This document shows positions 1 to 9,194 of a DNA stretch of 64,000 nucleotides, piece after piece. The DNA comes from Candidatus Porisulfidus sp. TsSOB (GTDB lineage Bacteria; Pseudomonadota; Gammaproteobacteria; Poriferisulfidales; Poriferisulfidaceae), in contig MRSX01000003.1 in NCBI GenBank assembly GCA_002631715.1, positions 248,001 to 312,000 of the forward strand, in the 5' to 3' direction. The translations under genes were made by a program, and so were the position numbers. Position 1 is the stretch's first letter, and every line of letters begins with the position of its first letter. Below the pieces are notes generated by a model. The model did not search any database. It was not told the DNA's origin and saw nothing but the letters and a program-made list of their open reading frames with translations.

Positions 1-443
1 GGCACAAAATGTGAAACATCGCCGCCCAGCATGGCCACTTCCTTGACCAGCGACGATGAAACGAAAGCATATTCCTTGCCGGGCGTCAGAAAGATGGATT
101 CCAGGTCTGGAGCCAACTCTCGGTTCATGCTGGCGAGTTGAAACTCGTACTCGAAATCCGATACGGCCCGCAAGCCCCGAATGATGGCTTGAGCCCCCAT
201 GTCCCGCGCAAAATCGACGAGCAGGCCGTCGAAGGAAGAGACTTCTATCTTGTCGCCTTCGTCGGCGAAGGCCAGTCGCGCCATTTCGACGCGTTCCTCC
301 GCAGTAAAAGTGGGCTGTTTGCCGACATCGGTCGCGATAGCGACGATCAGCCGGTCGAACAGGCGCAATGCGCGTTGGGCCAGGTCGATGTGGCCAAACG
401 TGAGGGGGTCGAAAGTCCCCGGGTAGATTGCGCAACGATTCAT
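1..443 (-). CDS. coaD: Phosphopantetheine adenylyltransferase CoaD (3' end beyond window)
   Basis: The reverse strand reads [20 protein letters not shown], the nucleotidyltransferase start of CoaD with the PGTFDP and (T/H)xGH signatures. Further on are [12 protein letters not shown] and a segment like the CoaD end (SSSLVKEVA). CoaD transfers AMP from ATP to 4'-phosphopantetheine, the penultimate step of coenzyme A synthesis in the cytoplasm. About 147 residues are visible; the family has about 160, so only the last dozen or so are cut off. Adjacent rsmD on the same strand is a common bacterial arrangement. Confidence 0.95.
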   Translation of the reverse strand, partial: MNRCAIYPGTFDPLTFGHIDLAQRALRLFDRLIVAIATDVGKQPTFTAEERVEMARLAFADEGDKIEVSSFDGLLVDFARDMGAQAIIRGLRAVSDFEYEFQLASMNRELAPDLESIFLTPGKEYAFVSSSLVKEVAMLGGDVSHFV

Positions 444-462
444 GGTTCTTCGCACATTGTAA

Positions 463-1080
463 CTATGAGGAGGGTGTCGTCGGGTCGGATGGAACGTAGG
501 GGCGTGCCGCGAACAGGTGGTAGCCGACCTGCCCGGCCTGCTTGGATTTCAGCGAAGTCCAGCGGGAAGGAATCCGCACGGCCCAATCGGCGGGGGATTC
601 GACGTAGACGAGGCTGGATTCTTTCAAGGCCCGGGATGCGGCGAGGTGTGCACAGGTTTTTTCGAGCAGTTCGGTGCCCAGCGCAAATGGCGGATCAATG
701 AACAGGATGTCAAGTGGTTCGCGCAGGCAGTCAATATAGGCCAGCGCACGGGCATGTATGACTTCGATCTGCGTGGCGGAGAATTTTTGCGTTTCCTGTC
801 GCAGGCATTGCACTACGGTGCGGTTGCGGTCGACCAGCGTGACCCGCCGGGCTCCGCGCGAAGCGGCTTCGAACCCTAATGCTCCGCTGCCCGCGTACAG
901 ATCAACGCATTCGGCATTTTCGACGTTTCCGGCCAGCCAGTTGAACACGGTCTCGCGCACCCGCGCGGGAGTCGGCCGTACCGAGGGGACGGAGGGAACC
1001 TGGAGATAACGGCCGCGCCAGAGGCCGGCGATGATGCGGACTCGTTGTGGCGGTTGGTTCTTAGGGCTGGTCTTGGCCAC
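463..1080 (-). CDS. rsmD: 16S rRNA (guanine966-N2)-methyltransferase RsmD
   Basis: A 205-residue Rossmann-fold methyltransferase. [11 protein letters not shown] near the N-terminus and [16 protein letters not shown] are RsmD hallmarks. [13 protein letters not shown] is the SAM-binding loop, and FIDPPF is the N2-guanine catalytic motif (N/DPPF). It methylates G966 of 16S rRNA in the small subunit. The start overlaps the end of the upstream peptidase gene by 20 bases, so the two are probably co-transcribed, with coaD next downstream. Confidence 0.95.
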   Translation of the reverse strand: MAKTSPKNQPPQRVRIIAGLWRGRYLQVPSVPSVRPTPARVRETVFNWLAGNVENAECVDLYAGSGALGFEAASRGARRVTLVDRNRTVVQCLRQETQKFSATQIEVIHARALAYIDCLREPLDILFIDPPFALGTELLEKTCAHLAASRALKESSLVYVESPADWAVRIPSRWTSLKSKQAGQVGYHLFAARPYVPSDPTTPSS

Positions 1081-2368
1081 CGACGATCACCGTGATCATT
1101 TGGTCGGGATCCAGCCGGTCTTGGAACGCCGCGACGATCTGTTCATGGCTGATGGCGCTGATTCGCGCCGTCCAGGTGTCCAAGTAGTCTAGGGGCAGGC
1201 GGTAGTAGCCGATCATCGACAGGTAGTCGATCATGCTGGCGTTGTCCGCGATCCGCAACGGGAATCCCAACACCAGGCTGTTGCGGCTGTGTTCCAGTTC
1301 CTCTTCGGTCGGCCCGTCGGCCACAAAACGCCGCACTTCCGCATAGGCCGCGTCCAGAGCTTGATCGACTTGATCCTTCCGTGTCTGGAACCCCAGCCGG
1401 AAAGGCCCGCGATGCCTCATGGGAAAGAAATAACTGTACACGGAATAGGCGAGGCCCTGATTGTTGCGGATTTCCTGCATCAGGCGCGAAGAGAATCCGC
1501 CGCCGCCCAGGGTGTAGTTGCCGAGATACAGCGGGAAGTGAGATGCTTCTCCGCGGGCAACGCCCTGCTGGCCGACCAGGACGTGCGCCTGCTCGGACGG
1601 ATGCGGGATGGTCACGGTTTTCGCTTCGGTCACCGCGGAGGGAGGCGGCAGCGGTTCCGGCGCTGGCCCTTGCGGGAGGACTTGGGTGATGCGGTTTGCG
1701 ATTGTTTCGGCTTCAGCCCGGTCTATGGCGCCTACCACCGTGACGACGGCACCGGCGGCGGAAAAGAAAGTCTGGTAGAACGCCTCAACATCGCTTCGGG
1801 TGATGGCGGCGAGGGAATCACTGGTCCCCGCGGTAGGCGAAGAGTAAGGGTGATCCGGATAGACGGCTTGGTAGAAGGCCCGTTTCGCGATGGAGCCGGG
1901 GTCCTCCTCGATCTTCTTGAGCGCAACCTGCATCTGTTTCCGGCGGCGCTCCAGTTCCGATTCCGGAAATCCGGGCTGGCCGATCACCGTCACGAAAGTC
2001 TGCAAAGCCTGTTCCCGCCATTCGGGATTCACCAGGGTGCGCAGGGAAAGCATGGAGCGGTCCAGCCAGACTTCGGCGTTGTAGGCTGCGCCGACGTCCT
2101 CGAATTGCTGGGCAATGGCATCCGCGTCCAGATCTCCCGCACCGGTGTTGAGCAGGGCATGGGTGATTTGCGACAATCCCGGAAGCGTGCTGTCGCGGCT
2201 GTTGCCGGCATCCAGAACGACCTGGACATCCAGCATAGGAATCTGCGGAGCGGCGATGAAGTACACCGGGGTGCCGCTGTCGCTGGTCCAGTGTTCGATG
2301 CGCGGGCCGGCTTGCGCCTGTGCGCTGATGGCGAGTGCCAGAAGACTGGCAGTTAGGATCCGGGTCAT
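1061..2368 (-). CDS. M16-family zinc-peptidase-like protein, non-catalytic partner
   Basis: A 435-residue protein with an N-terminal signal peptide (about residues 1-20, ending AQAQA) and the two-domain M16 (pitrilysin/insulinase-like) architecture. The HxxEH zinc motif of the first domain is missing; its place reads SQITHALLN. Later conserved M16 blocks such as LGGGGFSSRLMQEIRNNQGLAY are present. It lies two bases downstream of an M16 gene that has the motif. M16 proteins often work as an active/inactive pair, so this is probably the inactive subunit of a periplasmic peptidase. The substrate cannot be told from sequence. Confidence 0.88.
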   Translation of the reverse strand: MTRILTASLLALAISAQAQAGPRIEHWTSDSGTPVYFIAAPQIPMLDVQVVLDAGNSRDSTLPGLSQITHALLNTGAGDLDADAIAQQFEDVGAAYNAEVWLDRSMLSLRTLVNPEWREQALQTFVTVIGQPGFPESELERRRKQMQVALKKIEEDPGSIAKRAFYQAVYPDHPYSSPTAGTSDSLAAITRSDVEAFYQTFFSAAGAVVTVVGAIDRAEAETIANRITQVLPQGPAPEPLPPPSAVTEAKTVTIPHPSEQAHVLVGQQGVARGEASHFPLYLGNYTLGGGGFSSRLMQEIRNNQGLAYSVYSYFFPMRHRGPFRLGFQTRKDQVDQALDAAYAEVRRFVADGPTEEELEHSRNSLVLGFPLRIADNASMIDYLSMIGYYRLPLDYLDTWTARISAISHEQIVAAFQDRLDPDQMITVIVGGQDQP

Positions 2369-2370
2369 GG

Positions 2371-3738
2371 TCAGGGAGTCGGGATTGCGGTTACGTCGAT
2401 AGGATGGACCGTGACCGTGGTGCGGGCGTAGTCGGTCAAATAGCGCTGGGCGACCTCCTGCAACTGCGCGGCGGTGACCGCTTGGTAGCCGGCAACCAGT
2501 TGCTGCTCGATTTCCCAGCCCAGCCCGTTTGTTTCAAGCATTCCGATCATGTAGGCGCGATGGCGTATGGAATCCTGGGCGTAGACCATGTGCGCGATCA
2601 CCTGCGCACGGGCGCGCTGCAGTTCGGCTTCGCTGACCGGGTTGGCCTGAAGATCGGCAATTTCTGCGAGCAGGGCCTGTTCCATCTCTTCCGCGGTGTG
2701 CCCCGGGTTGGGCGTGGCATCTAGGACGAGCAGGCTGTTGAGGGCACTGTACAGGGAATAGGAAGCGCTGGCGCTGGCGGCGATCTTCCGGTCTCGGACC
2801 AATCGCTTGGCCAGTCGCGAGGCATTGCCTCCGTCCAGGATGGAGGTCAGCATGGACAGGGCGTAGGCTTCCCAGCGTTGCTTTTTGGGCAACTGTGCCA
2901 TGACCGGGGTCTTGTAGCCGATGAGCAGGTACTCGGTCTGGGCCGGAATGTGCAGGGAGACGCTGCGCGCACCTCGCTGCACCGGTTCTTGGCGCCTTGG
3001 TACGGGTGTAATTTCATGGTTCGGGATCGCCCCGAAGTGCTCTTCGGCCATCTCGAAGATCTGCTCCGGATCCACATCGCCGACAACCACCAAGCGCGCG
3101 TTGCCGGGGGTGTACCAGCGCCGTTGCCAGTCGCGCAGTTGCTGCTGGTCCAATTGCGCGAAGTCGCTCATCCACCCGATTACCGGCTGACCGTACGGAT
3201 GGTTCTGGAACGCAGTCGCCTGCAGTTGTTCGAATGCCAAGGACTCGGGCCGGTCTTCGGTCCGTAGCCGGCGTTCCTCTTTCACGACTTCCAGTTCCTT
3301 TTCAAGGTCTGCCTCAGCCAGAAGCAGGTTCTGCATGCGGTCGGCCTCCATCTCCATCGCGATCGCAAGCTGGTCGCTGCTGAGAATCTGGTAGTAGGCC
3401 GTGTAGTCGCGGCCGGTGAAGGCATTGTCGCGGCCGCCGCGAGAGGCGATGGTGTGGCTGAACGACTCCCCGGGATAGCGTTCGGTGCCCCGGAACATCA
3501 TGTGTTCCAGCACATGGCTGATGCCGGTCTGGCCTGGGGACTCATGGGCGGCGCCGACGCCGTACCAAAGCTGCTGGACGGCGACCGGAGCCCGCGTATC
3601 AGGTTGTACTAGCACTTTCAGGCCGTTGTCCAGGGTTCGGGTGAACACCGGAGGCGGTTCCGCCAGCGCTGCATGAGGCAGCGCAAGTGCCAGCAGAAGG
3701 GAAAAACAGGGGGATAGGCGACCAATCATGTGGCGCAT
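2371..3738 (-). CDS. M16-family zinc metallopeptidase, catalytic subunit
   Basis: A 455-residue secreted peptidase. It has a signal peptide (about residues 1-26, ending AALA), then an M16 domain with the inverted zinc motif HVLEH in GISHVLEHMMFRGTE and a downstream acidic stretch (EADLEKELEVVKEE) that supplies the third ligand. The second M16 domain follows. It probably pairs with the motif-less M16 protein encoded just downstream in the same transcript. A second in-frame ATG at 3727-3729 would give a start nearer the hydrophobic segment, so the exact start is unsure. Confidence 0.9.
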   Translation of the reverse strand: MRHMIGRLSPCFSLLLALALPHAALAEPPPVFTRTLDNGLKVLVQPDTRAPVAVQQLWYGVGAAHESPGQTGISHVLEHMMFRGTERYPGESFSHTIASRGGRDNAFTGRDYTAYYQILSSDQLAIAMEMEADRMQNLLLAEADLEKELEVVKEERRLRTEDRPESLAFEQLQATAFQNHPYGQPVIGWMSDFAQLDQQQLRDWQRRWYTPGNARLVVVGDVDPEQIFEMAEEHFGAIPNHEITPVPRRQEPVQRGARSVSLHIPAQTEYLLIGYKTPVMAQLPKKQRWEAYALSMLTSILDGGNASRLAKRLVRDRKIAASASASYSLYSALNSLLVLDATPNPGHTAEEMEQALLAEIADLQANPVSEAELQRARAQVIAHMVYAQDSIRHRAYMIGMLETNGLGWEIEQQLVAGYQAVTAAQLQEVAQRYLTDYARTTVTVHPIDVTAIPTP

Positions 3739-3950
3739 TATAGGTAATGGCGCAAACCACGATATGGCTGAAAATAGTGTGCTGGAACCGTGAACCGAGG
3801 GAATTTTCGGTAAAATAATTAGTCAAATCAAATGCCTCGACTAAAGGGGCGGCAAAAGGCACAGGGCTTGAAATGTGGACAAAAATACCCCAATTTGCTA
3901 AAATAGGGTGTTGCGGACAGGGGAAATTTCCCTGTTCCGGGAGAAAATGA

Positions 3951-4802
3951 ATGGCACAAGCGGTTTCGGATTACGCCCATAACCTGCCGGTCGCGGCGGG
4001 CAGTCTGGATCAATATATCCAGCTGGCCTACAGTTTGCCGGTGTTGAGCCCTGAAGAGGAGCGCGCGCTGGCGTTGCGCCTGCGCGATGAGGGCGATGTC
4101 GAGGCGGCGCGTCAGTTGGTGCTGCACAACCTCCGTTTCGTGATCCACGTGGCCCGTGGCTATACCGGCTATGGACTGCCGCTGGCGGACCTGATCCAGG
4201 AAGGCAGCATCGGCCTGATGAAGGCGGTAAAACGCTTCGATCCCGAGGTCGGAGTACGGCTGGTTTCTTTCGCCGTGCACTGGATCCGTGCCGAAATCCA
4301 TGAATATGTCCTGCGCAACTGGCGCATCGTCAAGATGGCTACGACCAAGGCGCAGCGCAAACTGTTCTTCAACCTACGCAAGGCCAAGAAGCGGTTGGGT
4401 TGGATGAACGAGGAAGAAGTCAACGCGGTAGCGGAGGACTTGGGCGTGACCGCCCGAGAGGTTCGGGACATGGAATCCCGCCTCAACCAGCCGGACATGC
4501 CGATGGAGATGGATTCAGACGACGAGGAAGCCCCACTTTCCCCGATGGCGTACTTGTCGGCACCCGGTGCCGACCCGGCTCCGCAACTGGAGGCGGAAGA
4601 CTACGCGCAGGTTCGCGATGCACGTCTACAGGAAGCACTCGCCGATCTGGATGAGCGCAGCCGTTCGATCTTGCAGCAGCGTTGGTTCGCCGAACCCAAG
4701 CGGACCTTGCAGGAATTGGCGGAAGAGTTTGGTGTTTCAGGTGAGCGGATCCGGCAGATCGAAGCCGCCGCAATGAAAAAGCTACGCGTCGCGCTGGCTT
4801 AG
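3951..4802 (+). CDS. rpoH: RNA polymerase heat-shock sigma factor RpoH (sigma-32)
   Basis: A 283-residue sigma-70-family protein. It has a short sigma region 1.2 ([19 protein letters not shown]), region 2 ([20 protein letters not shown], then [14 protein letters not shown]), the RpoH box around [12 protein letters not shown], and region 4 with a helix-turn-helix ([20 protein letters not shown]). Length matches sigma-32. In many gammaproteobacteria rpoH follows ftsYEX. Here the neighbour is instead the divergently transcribed peptidase pair, about 210 bases away. Its role is transcription of chaperone and protease genes. Confidence 0.97.
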   Translation: MAQAVSDYAHNLPVAAGSLDQYIQLAYSLPVLSPEEERALALRLRDEGDVEAARQLVLHNLRFVIHVARGYTGYGLPLADLIQEGSIGLMKAVKRFDPEVGVRLVSFAVHWIRAEIHEYVLRNWRIVKMATTKAQRKLFFNLRKAKKRLGWMNEEEVNAVAEDLGVTAREVRDMESRLNQPDMPMEMDSDDEEAPLSPMAYLSAPGADPAPQLEAEDYAQVRDARLQEALADLDERSRSILQQRWFAEPKRTLQELAEEFGVSGERIRQIEAAAMKKLRVALA

Positions 4803-4811
4803 TTATCCATT

Positions 4812-4829
4812 TTGACCTGAAAAGGTCAA
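4812..4829 (+). terminator. Short hairpin after rpoH
   Basis: A perfect 7-base-pair inverted repeat (TTGACCT / AGGTCAA) with a GAAA loop begins nine bases after the rpoH stop. Only a short T run follows, so it may be a weak terminator or an mRNA-stabilising 3' hairpin. Confidence 0.35.
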
Positions 4830-4861
4830 CAAGTTTTGCCCACCACTCAAGGGGGGCTTTT

Positions 4862-5062
4862 CTACCATTCTTCAGCGCCTTGAGCAGGACCGGTATCCCA
4901 CTCGGGATGACGGTTTTCGGACGTAATCTGGGTCAGCATGTCGTCAAGATGATAGGTCTTCCTATGCGTTATGACATCGACGCGTTCCAATTTGGAGTTG
5001 GGTTTGGAAATACGGCCTTGCAAACTGTTGTCCCGTTTGGTGGGAGGTGATGTTGTTCCCAT
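4862..5062 (-). pseudogene. MazE/AbrB-type antitoxin remnant
   Basis: The last 30 or so residues (HLDDMLTQITSENRHPEWDT, then a GPAQGAEEW ending) match the C-terminal toxin-binding tail typical of MazE-family antitoxins (LDELLAxITxEN...DxGxxxGxExW). Upstream, RDNSLQGRISKP resembles the GNSLGxRIPK DNA-binding strand, but the spacing to the tail is shortened, as if bases have been lost. No MazF-like toxin gene lies next to it: rpoH ends 60 bases away on one side and bioA ends 30 bases away on the other. I read it as a decayed antitoxin, with a short functional variant as the alternative. Confidence 0.5.
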
Positions 5063-5092
5063 TGAAAAATCCGTTCTAGAGGCATTTGGATT

Positions 5093-6376
5093 CTACAATA
5101 GGTCTGATATGCCAGTTTGGATGGCACCGGTCAACTGCATCAATTCCGCCTCCTGAATGATAAAGGGCGGCATCAGGTACACAAAATTCTGAAACGGCCG
5201 CAGCCAGACCCCACGCTGGATGGCCAAAGCCTGCCAAGCTGAGGCATTTACCGGTTCGGAAGTCTCGACAACGGCAAATGCGCCAAGCACGCGTACCCTT
5301 GCGACACCTTTGGCCGATTGCAGCGGCAGCAACTCGCGCCGCAGGATTTTCTCGATTGCCGCAACCTCAGCCATCCAATCCCGGGATTCCAGGAGATCCA
5401 GGCTCGCCAGGGCGACCCGGCAGGCTGCAGGATTCGCCATGAACGTGGGACCGTGCAGGAACGGCCCCGCTTCGCTGACCACCTTTGCAATTTCCTCGCG
5501 AGTCAACGTGGCTGCCAAGCTCAGCATGCCGCCTGTCAACGCCTTGCCGAGGCACAGGATGTCCGGGACAACATCGGCCTGTTCGCAGGCGAACAGGGTC
5601 CCGGTCCTTCCGAACCCGGTGGCAATTTCGTCGGCGATCAGAAGCACTTCATGCCGGGCGCACAGGGCGGCGACCTGTGTCAGGAATGCGGGCGGGTAGG
5701 GGTGGAATCCTCCGGCCCCCTGAAGCACGGGCTCCAACACGACTCCGGCGAGCGCGTACTGGTGGGCAACGAGATCAGCTTCGAACCGCGCACAGGCGTC
5801 TTCCAGTTCGGATGCGGTGCAATCTGCGTCGGGGGGTTGTGGGGTGAAGTACTGCCGCGGCAGCAGGCTGCGGAAGCGGTCATGCAGGCTGTTATCCGGG
5901 TCGCTGATTGACATGGTGGCGAAAGTGTCGCCGTGATAGCCTCCGCGAAGGGCGAGGAAGCAACATTTCTCCGGGCACTCGCGTGCCTGCCAGTACTGCA
6001 CGGCCAGTTTTAGGGCGACCTCGACCGAAACAGAGCCGGAATCGCAGAAAAAAACCCGATTGAGATCCCCAGGAGAGAGTCGGGCCAGCCGCTCGGCCAG
6101 TCGTGCGGCGGGTTCATGGGTCAGTCCGCCGAACATGACATGCGGCAGGACATCGACCTGTTCCTGCAGGGTCCGCACCATGTCCGGATGCCGGTAACCG
6201 TGGATGGCGCACCACCAGGAGGCCATCCCGTCGACCAATTTGCGCCCGTCGGCCAATATCAGGTGGACGCCCTCGCTGCCGACGACGGGATATGCCGGAA
6301 GAGGATCAGGAGCAGGTGCGTACGGATGCCACAGGTGGCGAGGATCCAGGGCGGTCCATTCGGGCGGAGTGCCCAT
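5093..6376 (-). CDS. bioA: Adenosylmethionine-8-amino-7-oxononanoate aminotransferase BioA
   Basis: A 427-residue class III PLP-dependent aminotransferase. HLWHPYAP at the N-terminus is the BioA signature. LVDGMASWWCAIHGY and the PLP-lysine region LCLGKALTGGMLSLAAT also fit BioA. It converts 8-amino-7-oxononanoate to 7,8-diaminononanoate with SAM as amino donor, in biotin synthesis. No other bio gene is in the window, so it is separate from any bioBFCD cluster. The start codon touches the end of the OsmC-family gene upstream, suggesting it is read with the trp-side genes. Confidence 0.95.
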   Translation of the reverse strand: MGTPPEWTALDPRHLWHPYAPAPDPLPAYPVVGSEGVHLILADGRKLVDGMASWWCAIHGYRHPDMVRTLQEQVDVLPHVMFGGLTHEPAARLAERLARLSPGDLNRVFFCDSGSVSVEVALKLAVQYWQARECPEKCCFLALRGGYHGDTFATMSISDPDNSLHDRFRSLLPRQYFTPQPPDADCTASELEDACARFEADLVAHQYALAGVVLEPVLQGAGGFHPYPPAFLTQVAALCARHEVLLIADEIATGFGRTGTLFACEQADVVPDILCLGKALTGGMLSLAATLTREEIAKVVSEAGPFLHGPTFMANPAACRVALASLDLLESRDWMAEVAAIEKILRRELLPLQSAKGVARVRVLGAFAVVETSEPVNASAWQALAIQRGVWLRPFQNFVYLMPPFIIQEAELMQLTGAIQTGISDLL

Positions 6377-6792
6377 CAGTCTTCGATCAGTTCGAGATCG
6401 TAGGTGATTTCGGCGGTTTCTCCGAGCATCAGGGAGGCGGAACAGTATTTGGTGACCGAGAGATCGATGGCACGGCGCACCTGAGCCTCCGACAAGCCGC
6501 TGCCGAATGCCCGGTAGATCACGTGAATGCGGGTGAATACTTGGGGAATGTCCTCGGCCCGGTCAGCCTCGATTTCCAGTTCCAGCCGATCCAGAGGCTG
6601 GCGGGCACGTTCCAGCATGCCGACTATGTCGAATGCACTGCATCCGCCCATGCCCAGCAACAGCATTTCCATCGGACGCGCGGCAAGGTTGCGCCCGCCG
6701 TGTTCGGGTGCGCCATCCATGACGACCGTGTGCCCGCTGCCGGATTCTCCGACGAACGTGCGGTGCTCCTGCCAGGTAACGCGCGCTTTCAT
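6376..6792 (-). CDS. OsmC/YhfA-family protein
   Basis: A 138-residue OsmC-fold protein with the two conserved redox cysteines, in GMGGCSAFD (near residue 51) and in KYCSASLML (near residue 116). The family includes thiol peroxidases that reduce organic hydroperoxides. The YhfA subgroup, which this resembles in length and motif spacing, has no firmly assigned substrate. It overlaps trpC by 4 bases and bioA by 1, so it is translated within one transcript with them. Confidence 0.85.
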   Translation of the reverse strand: MKARVTWQEHRTFVGESGSGHTVVMDGAPEHGGRNLAARPMEMLLLGMGGCSAFDIVGMLERARQPLDRLELEIEADRAEDIPQVFTRIHVIYRAFGSGLSEAQVRRAIDLSVTKYCSASLMLGETAEITYDLELIED

Positions 6793-7580
6793 GCTTCCTG
6801 CAACAGTTCGGCCAAGCGGTCACCGGGATTGTCCGCTCGCATCAGGCTCTCGCCGATCAGGAAAGCCTGCACACCGCAGGCACGGATCTTGGCGATGTCC
6901 TCCGGGGTGTGAATGCCGCTTTCCGCAACTACGACGGCATTTTCAGGTGCTTGCGGGGCAAGTTGGACGGTTGTGTCCAGGCTCACGTCGAAGGTCTGCA
7001 GGTCGCGGTTGTTGATGCCAATCAAATCCGCACCGATCAATGCCGCGCGATCCAGTTCTTCGGCATCATGCACTTCCACCAGCACATCCAGCCCGAAGGT
7101 TCGGGCCAGTTGGTGGAGTTCCTTGAGCTCATCGTCTGACAGGGCCGCGACGATCAGCAAGATGGCGGCGGCTCCCATGGCGCAGCTTTCGTAGACCTGG
7201 TAGGGGTCGAGTATGAAATCCTTGCGCAGGATGGGCAGGGTGGAGCCCCGCCGCGCCAACTCCAGGACGACTCCGGAGCCTTTGAAATACTTTGCATCGG
7301 TCAGCACCGACAGGGCGGTAGCACCGCCGCGCTGGTAACTGCTGGCTATGGCAGTCGGATCGAAGTCCTCGCGGATGACGCCCCGGCTCGGAGAGGCCCT
7401 TTTGAGCTCGGCGATGACAGCCGGGCAGTCCTGTACGATCGCGGCCTTGAGGGCGTCGCGGAAGCCGCCGGGCGACGGATTTTCATGCGCCATATCCCGG
7501 AATCCCGCTTCCGAAACCTTGCCTTTTTTCCGTACGATTTCATCGCGCTTGTGCGCCAGAATCTCATCCAGCATCTGCAT
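6789..7580 (-). CDS. trpC: Indole-3-glycerol phosphate synthase TrpC
   Basis: A 263-residue TIM-barrel enzyme, monofunctional (no fused TrpF). VIAELKRASPSRGVI carries the catalytic lysine, LRKDFILDPYQVYES the second catalytic block, and LIGINNRDLQTF and VAESGI the substrate-binding loops. It converts CdRP to indole-3-glycerol phosphate in tryptophan synthesis. The start overlaps the end of trpD by 17 bases. Confidence 0.97.
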   Translation of the reverse strand: MQMLDEILAHKRDEIVRKKGKVSEAGFRDMAHENPSPGGFRDALKAAIVQDCPAVIAELKRASPSRGVIREDFDPTAIASSYQRGGATALSVLTDAKYFKGSGVVLELARRGSTLPILRKDFILDPYQVYESCAMGAAAILLIVAALSDDELKELHQLARTFGLDVLVEVHDAEELDRAALIGADLIGINNRDLQTFDVSLDTTVQLAPQAPENAVVVAESGIHTPEDIAKIRACGVQAFLIGESLMRADNPGDRLAELLQEA

Positions 7581-8606
7581 TAGCTTCCTCCTGCTTCAGA
7601 CGTTGGGTGATTTGTGCGAGTTGATCCAGTTCGGCGGCAGCGGAGCCGTCTTCAAGGATGACACGAGTTTGGTGGATGCCGTCGCTCACGTCCTCGACGT
7701 TTCCGACGGTATGCAGTGCTACGCCAGCATTCAGGCAGATCAGGTCTGCTGCGGGTGAAGGCTTGCCGGCAAATGCCTCGCGAATCATAGCGAGGCTGTC
7801 CTCGGCGGAATCAGCCTGCAGTGAAACCGGGTCCACGGGTTCGAATCCGTGCGCTTTAGGGTCCAGCGTACCGGTGGAGACTTCCCCCTCATCCAAGAGG
7901 GCGAAATCGGTTGGCGCATTCAGCGAGAGTTCGTCCATGCCGTCCCGCGAATGCACCACCATGGCGCGCGTGCTGCCCAGTTCCGCCAGGGTTTCGGCGT
8001 AGGGGCGCAGCCAGCGGGCGTCGAACAGCCCGATCAACTGATGGGTGGCGCCAGCCGGATTGGTCAGGGGACCCAGCAGGTTGAACAGTGTCCGGGTTCC
8101 AATCTCCTTGCGGACCGGGGCGGCGTGCCGCATCGCCGGGTGGTGGGAGGGGGCGAACAGGAAACCGATTCCGGCTTCTTCGATACAGTGGCGCACCGAC
8201 TCTGGATGAAGGTCGATCGCAAGGCCGGCCGCGGCGAGTACATCGGCGCTGCCGCTGCTGGAACTGACCGCGCGATTGCCGTGTTTCGCTACGGTAACGC
8301 CCGCTGCCGCAGCAACGATTGCCACGGCGGTGGACACATTGAAAGTCCTCAAGCCGTCGCCGCCGGTGCCGCAGGTGTCGAGAATTCGCGGCGCATTGAC
8401 GTTGATGCGTACGGAACAGGCGCGCATAGCCCTTGCGGCCCCGACGATTTCCGAAACCGCTTCGCCTTTGTCGCGCCAGGCGATCAGCAGGGCCTTGAGC
8501 TTGTCGGGCTCCACTTCGCCTGCCATGATCAAGCGCATCAATGCCTCCATCTGTGCGGCGTCGAGGTCGGAGCCGGCTTGAGCGATCTCGAGGGCGTTGT
8601 CCGGGG

Positions 8607-8610
<4 letters not shown>
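7564..8610 (-). CDS. trpD: Anthranilate phosphoribosyltransferase TrpD
   Basis: A 348-residue enzyme with the PRPP-binding glycine loop [26 protein letters not shown] and the [11 protein letters not shown] block, all diagnostic of TrpD. It joins anthranilate to PRPP. The gene overlaps trpG by 4 bases at its start and trpC by 17 at its end, giving a tightly coupled trpGDC unit. Confidence 0.97.
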
Positions 8611-9179
<569 letters not shown>

Positions 9180-9194
9180 GATGGCAATCCGTGT

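Noticed and set aside
1289-2356. 355-codon open frame on the plus strand
   Set aside because: It is antisense to the M16-like gene, with Gly/Arg-rich translation and no motifs. The same applies to other long antisense frames at 9498-10691, 36423-37838 and 60833-62062.
3737-3742. TATAAT overlapping the start of the catalytic M16 gene
   Set aside because: No -35 at proper spacing, and its position would give an almost leaderless message; probably chance.
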